Below are positions 19,324-26,932 of a stretch of DNA of 64,000 nt, piece by piece (within the stretch, counting starts at the first letter, position 1; each line of letters opens with the position of its first letter). Origin of the DNA: Sphingomonas zeae (GTDB taxonomy: Bacteria; Pseudomonadota; Alphaproteobacteria; Sphingomonadales; Sphingomonadaceae); the NCBI RefSeq assembly GCF_014197135.1, contig NZ_JACIFA010000003.1, positions 62,001 through 126,000 of the forward strand, in the 5' to 3' direction. Made by a program: the position numbers and the translations under genes. The notes beneath the pieces are model-generated. The model had not been told where the DNA came from. It was given only the letters and a program-made list of their open reading frames with translations, and made no database searches.

Positions 19324-19878
19324 ATGCTGACGCTGCCCAACCTGTTGACGCTCTCGCGGATCTTGGCCGTGCCCTTGCTTGCGGGGCTGTTGTGGCAGCC
19401 CAATTGGGCGTTGGGCTATGGCATCGCCTTTGCGCTCTATTGCCTGATGGGCATCACCGATTATTTCGATGGCTATCTCGCTCGCGCGCAGGGTGCGGTC
19501 TCGAAGCTGGGTGTCTTCCTCGATCCGATCGCCGACAAGATCATGGTCGCCTCTGTCATTCTGGTGCTGGTCGCGGTGCAGGTCTTGAGCGGGCTGAGCG
19601 TCGTCGCGGGCCTCGTCATTCTGCTGCGTGAGATCGCGGTATCGGGGCTTCGTGAGTTTTTGGCGCAGTTGCAGGTGTCGGTGCCGGTGTCACGGCTGGC
19701 GAAGTGGAAAACGACGTTGCAATTGGTCGCGCTCGGGGGGCTGATCCTGGGCGGCGCGCTGCCGGGCTGGCCCTGGCTGCACGAGGCGGCGCTGGCCGCG
19801 CTCTGGGCGGCGGCGGTGCTGACGCTCGTCACCGGCTGGGATTACCTGCGCGTCGGCCTCAAGCATATGGATAGCTGA
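19324..19878 (+). CDS. pgsA: CDP-diacylglycerol--glycerol-3-phosphate 3-phosphatidyltransferase
   Basis: This 184-residue inner-membrane enzyme makes phosphatidylglycerol phosphate. The CDP-alcohol phosphotransferase signature D-x2-D-G-x2-A-R-x8-G-x3-D-x3-D is complete, with Asp46, Asp49, Gly50, Ala53, Arg54, Gly63, Asp67 and Asp71. The N-terminal MLTLPNLLTLSRILAVPLL is family-typical. ATG 19324 is preferred because AGAAGG lies four bases upstream; an in-frame TTG at 19291 adds a non-conserved leader. Its stop overlaps the moaD start by one base (TGATGA). Confidence 0.93.
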   Translation: MLTLPNLLTLSRILAVPLLAGLLWQPNWALGYGIAFALYCLMGITDYFDGYLARAQGAVSKLGVFLDPIADKIMVASVILVLVAVQVLSGLSVVAGLVILLREIAVSGLREFLAQLQVSVPVSRLAKWKTTLQLVALGGLILGGALPGWPWLHEAALAALWAAAVLTLVTGWDYLRVGLKHMDS

Positions 19879-20135
19879 TGACGCTGACGATCCTGTATTT
19901 CGCCTGGGTCCGCGAGCGGATCGGGGAGGCCGAGGAGACGGTCACGCTTCCCAGCCATGTGGTGACGGTCGCCGATCTGGTCGCTTGGCTGTCGGCGCGG
20001 GGCGGCGGCTATTCCGAAGCGATGGCCGCGCCCGAGCGGCTGCGCGCCGCGATCGACCAGAATTTCGTCGGGCTCGATGCGGCCATCGGGGGTGCGCGCG
20101 AGGTGGCGATTTTCCCGCCGGTGACGGGCGGATGA
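19878..20135 (+). CDS. moaD: Molybdopterin synthase sulfur-carrier subunit
   Basis: This 85-residue ubiquitin-fold protein ends in the Gly-Gly tail (FPPVTGG) that is adenylated, thiocarboxylated and used to dithiolate precursor Z in molybdenum cofactor synthesis. The N-terminal LTILYFAWVRERIGEAEETV fits MoaD. Its ATG overlaps the pgsA stop and its stop overlaps the moaE ATG (ATGA), so the three genes form a tightly coupled unit. Confidence 0.93.
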   Translation: MTLTILYFAWVRERIGEAEETVTLPSHVVTVADLVAWLSARGGGYSEAMAAPERLRAAIDQNFVGLDAAIGGAREVAIFPPVTGG

Positions 20136-20572
20136 TCCGTATCCTGGTTTCGGTCGCCCCGATCGACCTCGCCGGCGAAATGGCGCGGGTCGAAAGGCAG
20201 GATGTCGGCGCGGTAGCAAGCTTTTGCGGGCTGGTCCGGGCCGATGACGGTGTCGATCAGCTCGAACTCGAACATTATCCCGGTGCAACCGAGGCGGCGC
20301 TCGACCGCATCGCGCATGAGGCAGTGGAGCGGTGGTCGCTTCAGGCGGCCACCATCGTCCACCGGGTTGGCCCGATGCGGCCGGGCGAGCGGATCGTGCT
20401 GGTCGCAGCGGCCGCGCCGCATCGCCGCGATGCGCTCGACGCCTGCGCCTATCTGATCGATCGACTGAAAACGGATGCGCCCTTCTGGAAGCGTGAGACA
20501 CGCGGAGACGAAGCCCGCTGGGTCGAGGCGCGCGAGAGCGACACCAATGCTGCCGAACGCTGGACCCAATAG
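20132..20572 (+). CDS. moaE: Molybdopterin synthase catalytic subunit
   Basis: This 146-residue protein is the large subunit of molybdopterin synthase, partner of MoaD. Family marks are VGAVASFCGLVRADD near the N-terminus, LELEHYPGATEAAL, HRVGPMRPGERIVLVAAAAP, and the active-site stretch LKTDAPFWKRE with its catalytic lysines. The start overlapping the moaD stop is chosen over an upstream extension at 19985, which lies within moaD. A strong hairpin follows directly. Confidence 0.95.
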   Translation: MIRILVSVAPIDLAGEMARVERQDVGAVASFCGLVRADDGVDQLELEHYPGATEAALDRIAHEAVERWSLQAATIVHRVGPMRPGERIVLVAAAAPHRRDALDACAYLIDRLKTDAPFWKRETRGDEARWVEARESDTNAAERWTQ

Positions 20573-20574
20573 AA

Positions 20575-20598
20575 AAGGCGAGGCCGAAGCCTCGCCTT
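20575..20598. terminator. Bidirectional terminator between moaE and a fasciclin gene
   Basis: GGCGAGGC (20577-20584) and GCCTCGCC (20589-20596) pair perfectly around the tetraloop CGAA. Flanking AAAA and TT bases could extend the stem and serve both strands. The neighbours converge here: moaE ends at 20572 and the fasciclin gene ends at 20623. Confidence 0.75.
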
Positions 20599-20622
20599 CC
20601 CCTGCCGCAGCGATGTCGAGCC

Positions 20623-21240
20623 TCAGCCGATCTTCGGCACGTTGATGCCGTTGGTCAGATGCACGACGCCATTGGTGGCATCGACATCGGCCTTGTCGAC
20701 ATAGGCCTTTTGTCCATTCACGTCGGTCAACATGATGTTGCCGTTCGGGCCGACCTGCGCCGTCAGCGGCTGACCTGCCAGCGTGGTCAGCGTCGCGGTA
20801 CCGTTGCCAGCCGTGATCTGAGCCTTGAGCTGATCGGCGGTCAGCTTGCCGGGAACGACATGATATTTCAGGATGGTTGTGAGCGCGGCCTTGGACTCCG
20901 GCTTGCTCAGCGTGTCGAGCGCGCCAGGCGGCATGCGGCTGAACGCCTCGTTGCTGGGCGCGAAGACGGTGAAGGGGCCGGGACCCGACAGGTCGGCGGT
21001 CAGGCCCGCTGTCGCTACCAGCTTGGCCAGCGTGCTGCGGTCGGGCGTCGCGGCCAGGATCTGGACGATATTGCCGGTTGCGGCGGGCGTCGCGGTCGCT
21101 GGCGCGGCTGGAGCAGCCTGGGCCGGAGCGGCAGGGGCCGCCTGGGCCTGCGCGGGCTGCGTCGGTGCGGTCTGCGCCATAGCGGCACCGGCACCGGTCA
21201 GGGCGGTGGCGGGCAGAAGGATGGCAAAGGTCTTCAACAT
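20623..21240 (-). CDS. Fasciclin (FAS1) domain secreted protein
   Basis: This 205-residue protein starts at the ATG giving MLKTFAILLPATAL, with GGGAG about 10 bases upstream. A signal peptide ends near AMAQ. A long Ala/Pro/Gln linker (about residues 23-60) leads to a single FAS1 domain (about 65-200). The domain carries the family's DLSGPGPFTVFAPSNEAFSR and YHVVPGKLTADQL stretches and ends VVHLTNGINVPKIG. FAS1 domains are adhesion or carbohydrate/protein-binding modules; the ligand is unknown. The low-complexity linker suggests cell-surface display. The next gene upstream encodes a second FAS1 protein, so the pair probably arose by duplication. Confidence 0.88.
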   Translation of the reverse strand: MLKTFAILLPATALTGAGAAMAQTAPTQPAQAQAAPAAPAQAAPAAPATATPAATGNIVQILAATPDRSTLAKLVATAGLTADLSGPGPFTVFAPSNEAFSRMPPGALDTLSKPESKAALTTILKYHVVPGKLTADQLKAQITAGNGTATLTTLAGQPLTAQVGPNGNIMLTDVNGQKAYVDKADVDATNGVVHLTNGINVPKIG

Positions 21241-21354
21241 GAAAGGCATACTCCCGTTCTTCTGGCGGCGGAGCGGGATCGCATCGCGCCGCATGGTGAA
21301 GGGCAGGCCAGCCGTTCCTCAAACGAAACGGCCGTCCTGCGGGGAGTAACGCAC

Positions 21355-21972
21355 TTAATCCAGTTTTGGCACCAAAACGCCGTTGACGATGTGGATGACG
21401 CCGTTCGCCTGGGGCATGTCGCCCGCCTCGATATAGCTTTTGTTGCCGCCGCTGTCGGTCAGGGTGATGACCGACTGTGTCATGGTGACGGTCAGCCATT
21501 CGCCCTGAATAGTCATCAGCTTTGCAGTGCCGCCGCCAGCTGCGATCTTTTGCTGAAGATCGGCGATCCCGACGACTCCCGGCACCATATGGAATCGGAG
21601 CAGCTTGACCAGCGAGTCCCGGTTGGCCGGCTGGAGCAACTGGTCCTGCACGCCGGGGGCCAGTCGGGCGAAGGCCTCGTTCGATGGCGCGAAAAGGGTA
21701 TAAGGGCCGGGGCCTGCCAGGGTGGTCGCCAAGCCCGCCGCCCGGATGGCGGCAACCAGCGAGGATAGCGAGGGCGTCGCGGTGGCATTGTCCAGGATGG
21801 TGCGCGTCGGTACCATGGGCTGGTCCGGTTGCGGCGCCGGAGCCGTGACGGCTGGCGTACTCGAGGGCGTTGTGGGCACCTCCCGCTGATCCCGCCCGCG
21901 TCCGCAACCGCCAAGCCCGATCATGGCGATGAGCGGCAGGACGACCACCAGCCGCCGAGCATTATGGGTCAT
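21355..21972 (-). CDS. Fasciclin (FAS1) domain lipoprotein
   Basis: This 205-residue protein starts at ATG 21972, behind AGGAGG. The N-terminus is a lipoprotein signal with lipobox at LGGC (about residue 23). A short Thr/Pro linker follows, then one FAS1 domain (about 60-205). The domain includes TLAGPGPYTLFAPSNEAFAR, FHMVPGVVGIADLQ and the closing VIHIVNGVLVPKLD. It is the lipid-anchored paralogue of the secreted protein at 20623-21240, in tandem and on the same strand. Function is inferred only as surface or periplasmic adhesion. Confidence 0.88.
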   Translation of the reverse strand: MTHNARRLVVVLPLIAMIGLGGCGRGRDQREVPTTPSSTPAVTAPAPQPDQPMVPTRTILDNATATPSLSSLVAAIRAAGLATTLAGPGPYTLFAPSNEAFARLAPGVQDQLLQPANRDSLVKLLRFHMVPGVVGIADLQQKIAAGGGTAKLMTIQGEWLTVTMTQSVITLTDSGGNKSYIEAGDMPQANGVIHIVNGVLVPKLD

Positions 21973-22050
21973 GGGCGAAACCTCCTGAAAATGAGATGAT
22001 ATCGAAGGGTGCGACGCGCACGACACCGGTTCGGTTGCGCCGCGGATCAA

Positions 22051-22953
22051 TCAGGCCGCCTCTGCCAGAACCTGCGCCAGCAGTCGGAAGTCCTTCTCGC
22101 GAGGGCTGGCGCGGCGCCAGACCAATGCGATCTTCCGCATGGCATTCTCCGCGTCGAGCGGTCGGGCAGTGATATGGGTATTGTCCAAAATCCCCGAGCG
22201 CAGCGCCATTTCGGGCAGCATCGTCATGCCCAGGCCATTGTCGACCATCTGCACGATGGTATGGAGCGAGGTGCCCAGCATGGTCGCCTCGGCGCGTAGT
22301 TCCGGACGGTTGCATGCGGCCAGCGCATGGTCCTTCAGGCAATGGCCATCCTCAAGCAGCAGAAGCCGCGTCTCGTCGATCGCGGAGGCCGGGATGGCCG
22401 AAGGCGGCGTATGCTCATCATCGGTCGGAAAGGCGACGAACAGCCGGTCGTCGAACAGCGGTTCGGCCGTCACCTCGCCGCACGCAAAGGGAAGCGCCAG
22501 CAGAACGCAATCGGTTCGTCCATTATGCAGTCGCTCGCACGCCGGACCGCTCGGCTCCTCGCGCAGGAACAGCTTCAGGTCGGGATAATCGCGGCGCAGC
22601 CGGGGCAGGATGTGGGGCAGCATGAAGGGCGCGATGGTCGGGATCACCGACATGCGCATTTCGCCCGACAAGGGTCGTCCGGCCGCGCGCGCCATGTCGC
22701 CCAATTCGTCCGCCTCGCGCAGGACGCGGCGCGCCTTGTCCGCGATCCGCTCTCCCAACGGCGTGAAGCGCACGACTCGGCGGGTCCGTTCGACCAGCGT
22801 CACGCCGATCAGCGTTTCGAGCTCGCGCAGGCCCGCCGACAGGGTCGATTGCGTGACGAAGCACGCATCCGCCGCCCGGCCGAAATGGCCATGGTCCTGC
22901 AGGGCCACGAGATATTGTAGCTGTTTCAACGTAGGTAGGTAGGTCGCGGCCAT
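22051..22953 (-). CDS. oxyR: LysR-family hydrogen-peroxide regulator OxyR
   Basis: This 300-residue regulator starts with MAATYLPTLKQLQYLVALQD. The N-terminal winged helix (about 8-65) contains RAADACFVTQSTLSAGLREL. In the sensor domain, Cys205 (GHCLKDHALAAC) and Cys214 are nine residues apart, exactly like Cys199 and Cys208 of E. coli OxyR, so a peroxide-driven disulfide is expected. It is divergent from ahpC, the classic target. The in-frame ATG at 23028 would add 25 non-conserved residues and is rejected. Confidence 0.94.
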   Translation of the reverse strand: MAATYLPTLKQLQYLVALQDHGHFGRAADACFVTQSTLSAGLRELETLIGVTLVERTRRVVRFTPLGERIADKARRVLREADELGDMARAAGRPLSGEMRMSVIPTIAPFMLPHILPRLRRDYPDLKLFLREEPSGPACERLHNGRTDCVLLALPFACGEVTAEPLFDDRLFVAFPTDDEHTPPSAIPASAIDETRLLLLEDGHCLKDHALAACNRPELRAEATMLGTSLHTIVQMVDNGLGMTMLPEMALRSGILDNTHITARPLDAENAMRKIALVWRRASPREKDFRLLAQVLAEAA

Positions 22954-23111
22954 TGATCGTCTCAGTCGATTGCGATGTGACAAATAGCTTGTTGGATCGC
23001 GGGCGCCAGTCCCCATATCCGTCAGCACAGCGAATACAGGCGGGCAAACCGCCGTTCGTGTGAGAGGATGGCTGGAGCCGAACTTTTAAATAGAGAAGGA
23101 GGCACATTGCC
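22954..23111. promoter_or_regulatory. Divergent oxyR/ahpC control region
   Basis: These 158 bases separate oxyR and ahpC, and an OxyR tetramer site is expected. The best candidate by eye is around 22968-23000, where ATTG, ATAG (22984-22987) and ATCG quarter-sites recur with roughly helical spacing and CGAT/ATCG form outer arms. The match to the ATAG-N7-CTAT pattern is loose. The ahpC ribosome binding site AAGGAGG (about 23096-23102) is strong. Confidence 0.4.
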
Positions 23112-23657
23112 ATGTTGACCGTTGGAGACAAGCTCCCCGCATTCACCGTTCCCGTCCAGCAGGGCACCAACGCGCTCCCCGCCGGCGAGACGATCAGCGA
23201 TACCTCCTACGAGGGCAAGTGGAAGGTCCTGTTCTACTGGCCCAAGGATTTCACCTTCGTCTGCCCGACCGAGATCGTCGGCTATTCGCAGCTGAAGGGC
23301 GATTTCGAGGATCGCGACGCCGTCTTGATCGGCGCGTCGACCGACACCGCGCACGTCCACCTGGCGTGGCGCAAGTCGGACCCGGATCTGGCCGCGGCCG
23401 ACTTCCCCTGGATCGCGGACAATGGCCGCGTACTGGCCGACGCGTTGGGCATCGTCGACAAGAATGAGCATGTCGCCTACCGCGCGACCTTCATCATCGA
23501 TCCCGACAATGTCATCCAGCATGTCACGATCAACGGCCTGAATGTCGGTCGTAATCCGCAGGAAACGCTGCGTGTCCTCGACGCGTTGCAGACCGACGAG
23601 CTCTGCCCGTGCAACTGGAACAAGGGCGACGACGTCCTCCAGCTGGCGGCCGAGTAA
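23112..23657 (+). CDS. ahpC: Alkyl hydroperoxide reductase / peroxiredoxin AhpC
   Basis: This 181-residue two-Cys peroxiredoxin reduces H2O2 and organic peroxides. Peroxidatic Cys51 lies in FTFVCPTEIVGYSQL, and the resolving region near the C-terminus is ELCPCNW (Cys165, Cys167). The AhpE/AhpC subtype that pairs with AhpD has just this short C-terminus. AhpD is encoded downstream and oxyR upstream, so the peroxide-defence module is complete. The electron donor to AhpD is not encoded here. Confidence 0.96.
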   Translation: MLTVGDKLPAFTVPVQQGTNALPAGETISDTSYEGKWKVLFYWPKDFTFVCPTEIVGYSQLKGDFEDRDAVLIGASTDTAHVHLAWRKSDPDLAAADFPWIADNGRVLADALGIVDKNEHVAYRATFIIDPDNVIQHVTINGLNVGRNPQETLRVLDALQTDELCPCNWNKGDDVLQLAAE

Positions 23658-23664
23658 TCCCGTC

Positions 23665-23757
23665 GTCCGGGGGCGCTGGCGTCCCCGGACCTGTTATTCC
23701 TGACGCCCCGGCGAGGGCCGTCGATCCCTATCGGATCGACGGTCCAGACTGGGGCGT
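23665..23757 (+). promoter_or_regulatory. Nested hairpins between ahpC and ahpD (possible attenuator)
   Basis: Two structures follow ahpC. The first is GTCCGGGGGCG (23665-23675) with CGTCCCCGGAC (23680-23690), an 11-base stem with one wobble, followed by CTGTTATT. The second is an inner perfect stem, CCGTCGATCC (23718-23727) with GGATCGACGG (23733-23742), enclosed by the outer arms ACGCCCC (23703-23709) and GGGGCGT (23751-23757). They could partly terminate transcription or stabilise the ahpC mRNA, so that ahpC is made in excess of ahpD. Confidence 0.45.
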
Positions 23758-23777
23758 CGTTTATCCGGAGCAATCTC

Positions 23778-24299
23778 ATGTCTCTCAAGGAGTTCGCCGG
23801 GCAGCTGCCCGATTTCGCCAAGGACATCCGCCTGAACGTCGGCTCACTGCTCAATGAGGCGGTGCTGAACGACCAGCGTAAGTACGGGCTGCTGCTCGCC
23901 TGCGCGCATGGTACGGGCCACAAGCCGCTGGTCGAGGCGGCCGAGGCGGAATGCGCCCCCAAGCTTTCGCCGGAGGCCGCCAATGCGGCGCGTGCGGCGG
24001 CGGCGGTGATGGCGATGAACAACGTCTATTACCGCTTTACCCACCTGGCCGGAAACCAGGAATATCGCAACATGCCTGCCAAGCTGCGCATGAACGTGAT
24101 CGGCGCGCCGGGCATCGACAAGGTCGATTTCGAGCTGTTCAGCCTGGCCGTGTCGGCGATCAACGGCTGCGGCATGTGCATCGACGCGCATGAGGCGGTG
24201 TTGAAGAAGGCGGGCGCCTCGGCCGAGATCATTCAGACCGCCGTCCGTATCGCAGCCGTGATGCAGGCCGTTGCGACGGTGCATTCGGCCGTCGCGTGA
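23778..24299 (+). CDS. ahpD: Alkyl hydroperoxide reductase partner AhpD
   Basis: This 173-residue all-helical protein carries the catalytic Cys131-x-x-Cys134 and His138 in INGCGMCIDAHEAVLKKAG. The upstream Glu-containing helix, in the region around HPLVEAAEAECAP, is also AhpD-like. AhpD reduces oxidised AhpC using a lipoyl-type donor in mycobacteria; the donor here is unknown. It is co-oriented with ahpC across a structured 120-base spacer. Confidence 0.94.
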   Translation: MSLKEFAGQLPDFAKDIRLNVGSLLNEAVLNDQRKYGLLLACAHGTGHKPLVEAAEAECAPKLSPEAANAARAAAAVMAMNNVYYRFTHLAGNQEYRNMPAKLRMNVIGAPGIDKVDFELFSLAVSAINGCGMCIDAHEAVLKKAGASAEIIQTAVRIAAVMQAVATVHSAVA

Positions 24300-24306
24300 G
24301 GTTGAT

Positions 24307-24426
24307 CCTCCCCGCTATGGGGGGGACCATGCGAACCATCGTGGAGGGCTTTCACAAAGCACGTTCCGTGCGGAAGCCCCCCCTTGGTCAGGCCTCCGAC
24401 CCGCCGCCCCCCCAAAAAGGGGGAGG
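24307..24426. repeat. Palindromic intergenic element between ahpD and a TauE/SafE gene
   Basis: A 120-base GC-rich element is bounded by CCTCCCC (24307-24313) and GGGGGAGG (24419-24426). It holds an internal hairpin, GGGCTTTC (24346-24353) with GGAAGCCC (24372-24379), and a smaller GCAC/GTGC stem inside that. Similar composite palindromes with CCTCCCC ends are common between convergent genes in sphingomonads as far as I recall; only one copy is in the window. It may act as a bidirectional terminator. Confidence 0.45.
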
Positions 24427-24430
24427 AGCT

Positions 24431-25198
24431 TTAACGAGCAATCGCCTGATACAAGCCCCAAAGGCTGGTCAGCGTCAGGATGATCCCGACCAGCCTCAAC
24501 AGCGTCCGCGCCGGAACCCGCTTTGCGAGCATCGCGCCGAACGGCGCCGCACAGATGCCGCCGATCAACAACCCGACCGTTGCCATGGTAAAGGCACCCC
24601 AGCCCAGCTGGGTGATGAATGTGGCCGAGATGGTCGCGGTCAGGAAGAACTCGGCGGTGTTGACCGTCCCGATCGTGGTGCGCGGCGCCGCCCCCTGGAC
24701 AAGCAGGTTGGACGTCACCACCGGCCCCCAGCCGCCGCCGCCCGCCGCATCCAGAAAGCCGCCGATGAACCCCAACGGTTCGACCACCTTCGGCTCGCGC
24801 GTAGCAGTCGTGTGCCGCCAGGCGCGGATCAACAGGTAAAGGCCGATCCCGGTCAGATAGGCGAGGATGAAGGGCTTCACGACGGCCGCATCGATGTTCG
24901 ACAGGACATAGGCGCCCAGCGCGCCACCGATCACGCCCGGGATCATCAGCCGCAGGAACAGTCGCCAGTTGACGTTGCGATGGATCGCGTGGCTGATCCC
25001 CGAAACGGCGGTGGTGAAGGCTTCGACGCTATGGACCCCCGCAGAGGCGGCGGCGGGCGGTACGCCCAGGCTGATGAGCAACGTATTGGAGATCACCCCG
25101 AAGGCCATGCCCAGCGCGCCGTCGACCACCTGCGCGGCGAAGCCCACGGCGACGAACGGCACGATATGGATCAGCTCGGTACTGGTCGGGTCCATCAT
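24431..25198 (-). CDS. TSUP/TauE-SafE family sulfite/organosulfonate exporter
   Basis: This 255-residue protein has 8 or so membrane helices arranged as two repeats. The first contains FAAQVVDGALGMAFGVISNT and the second FIGGFLDAAGGGGWGPVVTS, the paired conserved loops of the TauE/SafE family. Members move sulfite, sulfoacetate or other sulfur compounds across the inner membrane. It is divergent from cysE, a cysteine-synthesis gene, with about 160 bases between the starts, which supports a sulfur-related substrate by context. Confidence 0.9.
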   Translation of the reverse strand: MMDPTSTELIHIVPFVAVGFAAQVVDGALGMAFGVISNTLLISLGVPPAAASAGVHSVEAFTTAVSGISHAIHRNVNWRLFLRLMIPGVIGGALGAYVLSNIDAAVVKPFILAYLTGIGLYLLIRAWRHTTATREPKVVEPLGFIGGFLDAAGGGGWGPVVTSNLLVQGAAPRTTIGTVNTAEFFLTATISATFITQLGWGAFTMATVGLLIGGICAAPFGAMLAKRVPARTLLRLVGIILTLTSLWGLYQAIAR

Positions 25199-25360
25199 GT
25201 CTCCTGTGCTTTATGACCGGCGGCCATGCCGCTTCGAGCGCAACGCTGCAACCGCGATAGAGTTTGTCGGCTCCAAGCGAACTGTGGGCGATCGGGAGCT
25301 CGATCTGGATTTCGCTCAAGCCTATGCCTAAATGCGCAGATCGCATCTGGGGACATGCTC

Positions 25361-26044
25361 ATGCCGAGCCGATTGGCCACCTATCTTGATTCGATCCGGG
25401 CGCGCGATCCGGCTCCGCATTCGCGTGCGGAAATCCTGCTCTATCCGGGCGTCTGGGCGCTTGCCGGACACCGGGTCGCGCATCGCCTCTATCGTTCGCG
25501 GGCTTTTTTCCTCGCGCGGCTGGTCAATCACTTTACGCGCTTCCTGACGGCGATCGACATCCATCCGGGCGCGAAGATCGGGCGTAATTTTTTCATCGAC
25601 CATGGCTTCGTCGTGATCGGGGAGACCGCGGAGATCGGTGACGACGTCACCATCTATCAATGTGTAACGCTGGGCGGCACCAGCCCGGACAATGGCGTGG
25701 CGGGCAAGCGCCATCCCACCCTGATGGACGGCGCGATCGTCGGATCAGGCGCACAGGTGCTGGGTCCGATTGTCGTCGGCCCGCGCGCGCGCGTCGGTGC
25801 GAATGCCGTCGTCACACGCGATGTGCCCGAAGGGGCCGTCATGGTCGGTATCCCCGCACGCCCGACGATGGTCGAGGGCGGCGCGGCGTCCGAGAAGCGT
25901 TTCGTCCCCTATGGCACGCCCTGTTCCGAGATTTTCGATCCCCAGACCCAGAAGATCGAAATGCTCCGTTGCGAACTGGAAGCGATGCGACGGCGTCTGG
26001 ACGCGGTATTGGCCGAGCAAGGCGAAGAGCGCGACCGGGCCTGA
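25361..26044 (+). CDS. cysE: Serine O-acetyltransferase
   Basis: This 227-residue enzyme acetylates serine for cysteine synthesis. It is a short CysE: an N-terminal helical part (about 1-65, with YPGVWALAGHRVAHRLY) is followed by the left-handed beta-helix. The helix carries IHPGAKIGRNFFIDHGFVVI (catalytic His in DHG), GDDVTIYQCVTLGG, KRHPTL and VGIPARP. The C-terminal tail is helical and lacks the usual Ile end that docks into cysteine synthase. ATG 25361 is favoured by GGGG spacing; ATG 25355 is two codons earlier. The stop overlaps the next ATG by one base. Confidence 0.92.
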   Translation: MPSRLATYLDSIRARDPAPHSRAEILLYPGVWALAGHRVAHRLYRSRAFFLARLVNHFTRFLTAIDIHPGAKIGRNFFIDHGFVVIGETAEIGDDVTIYQCVTLGGTSPDNGVAGKRHPTLMDGAIVGSGAQVLGPIVVGPRARVGANAVVTRDVPEGAVMVGIPARPTMVEGGAASEKRFVPYGTPCSEIFDPQTQKIEMLRCELEAMRRRLDAVLAEQGEERDRA

Positions 26045-26376
26045 TGGGGGTCGTACCCTTTCCCAAGGCAGTCGGGCAGGTGGGGTTCGACCGCGTCGAG
26101 CTGACCCGCATCCTCGACCTGTACGGCCGGATGGTCGCGGCGGGACATTGGCGCGATTATGCCATGGATATGGGGCGCGAAGCTGCCGTCTTTTCCGCTT
26201 TTCGTCGCGCGGCTGAACGCCCTGAGTTCCGGATCGAAAAGCGCCCGGCATTGCGCAACCGTCAGGGCATGTGGGCGCTGATCGGCGAGGGCGGGGCGGT
26301 ATTGAAGCGCGGTCACGAACTGGGGCCGGTGTTGGCGCCTGTCGAGCGGCGGCTGATGAAATTGGTCGAGGAATAA
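26044..26376 (+). CDS. DUF2794 family protein
   Basis: This 110-residue soluble protein matches the alphaproteobacterial DUF2794 pattern: FDRVELTRILDLYGRMVAAG near the N-terminus, RPEFRIEKRPALRNRQGMWA in the middle, and a basic end. Its function is unknown. It is translationally coupled to cysE (TGATG) and is followed by a hairpin terminator. Confidence 0.85.
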   Translation: MGVVPFPKAVGQVGFDRVELTRILDLYGRMVAAGHWRDYAMDMGREAAVFSAFRRAAERPEFRIEKRPALRNRQGMWALIGEGGAVLKRGHELGPVLAPVERRLMKLVEE

Positions 26377-26396
26377 TCACCCCAATGAAAAAGCGC

Positions 26397-26424
26397 CGGT
26401 TCCCGATCCGGGAACCGACGCCAT
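26397..26424. terminator. Terminator after cysE-DUF2794
   Basis: CGGTTCCCG (26397-26405) pairs perfectly with CGGGAACCG (26409-26417) around a three-base loop. AAAAA lies just upstream and TTT just downstream, so it may work for both converging transcripts. Confidence 0.68.
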
Positions 26425-26448
26425 TTCTAGACCCGGGTAATGGGCCGA

Positions 26449-26814
26449 TTACTTGCCGCCACGCTGACGGCACTGGTCATACTGACCCTTTTTGCAGATC
26501 GGATAGCTCTTCAGCGGTGCCGGTGCCGGATAAGCCTGTTCAGGGCTCGGCGCCTGCTTGAAGACGACCGGCGCACCGGGGGCGGGCGGAGCGGCCATCG
26601 GCGGCTGGGCGGGCTGATAGCCGCCGGCGGTCATCGTGCCCGCCGACGCCGCGGCATTGGCCTGCATCGAGCCTGAGGAGTCGGTCTGGGTCGTCGTGTC
26701 GGTCTGGGTCGACGCGCCAGCCTGCATGCCCGCTTGGGCGGTGGTGTCGGGGGTCTGCTGGGCCAGGGCGGGCGCCGCCATCAGAGCGGTGGCGGCCAGA
26801 AAAACGAGCTTCAT
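26449..26814 (-). CDS. Secreted low-complexity protein of unknown function
   Basis: This 121-residue protein begins MKLVFLAATALMAAPALAQQ, a clear signal peptide cleaved near ALAQ. The mature part is rich in Thr, Gln, Ala and Ser (TTAQAGMQAGASTQTDTTTQ) and then Pro/Ala. It ends with a short conserved-looking motif containing two Cys residues (YPICKKGQYDQCRQRGGK). ATG 26814 is chosen; the frame extends to 26877 without a signal-like start. No family was recognised. It lies downstream of phoB on the same strand but is separated by about 118 bases and is probably not part of the pst operon. Confidence 0.75.
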   Translation of the reverse strand: MKLVFLAATALMAAPALAQQTPDTTAQAGMQAGASTQTDTTTQTDSSGSMQANAAASAGTMTAGGYQPAQPPMAAPPAPGAPVVFKQAPSPEQAYPAPAPLKSYPICKKGQYDQCRQRGGK

Positions 26815-26932
26815 GCGAATCTCCTGTTCAGAAGCGCAAGTGTGTAAGCGCGTGGAGCAGAACGTCCGATGGCGCACTTGGCTCCCTCGTTTCGCTTGCG
26901 ACCCAATTCTGACCGCCTTTTCACGTCATCGT

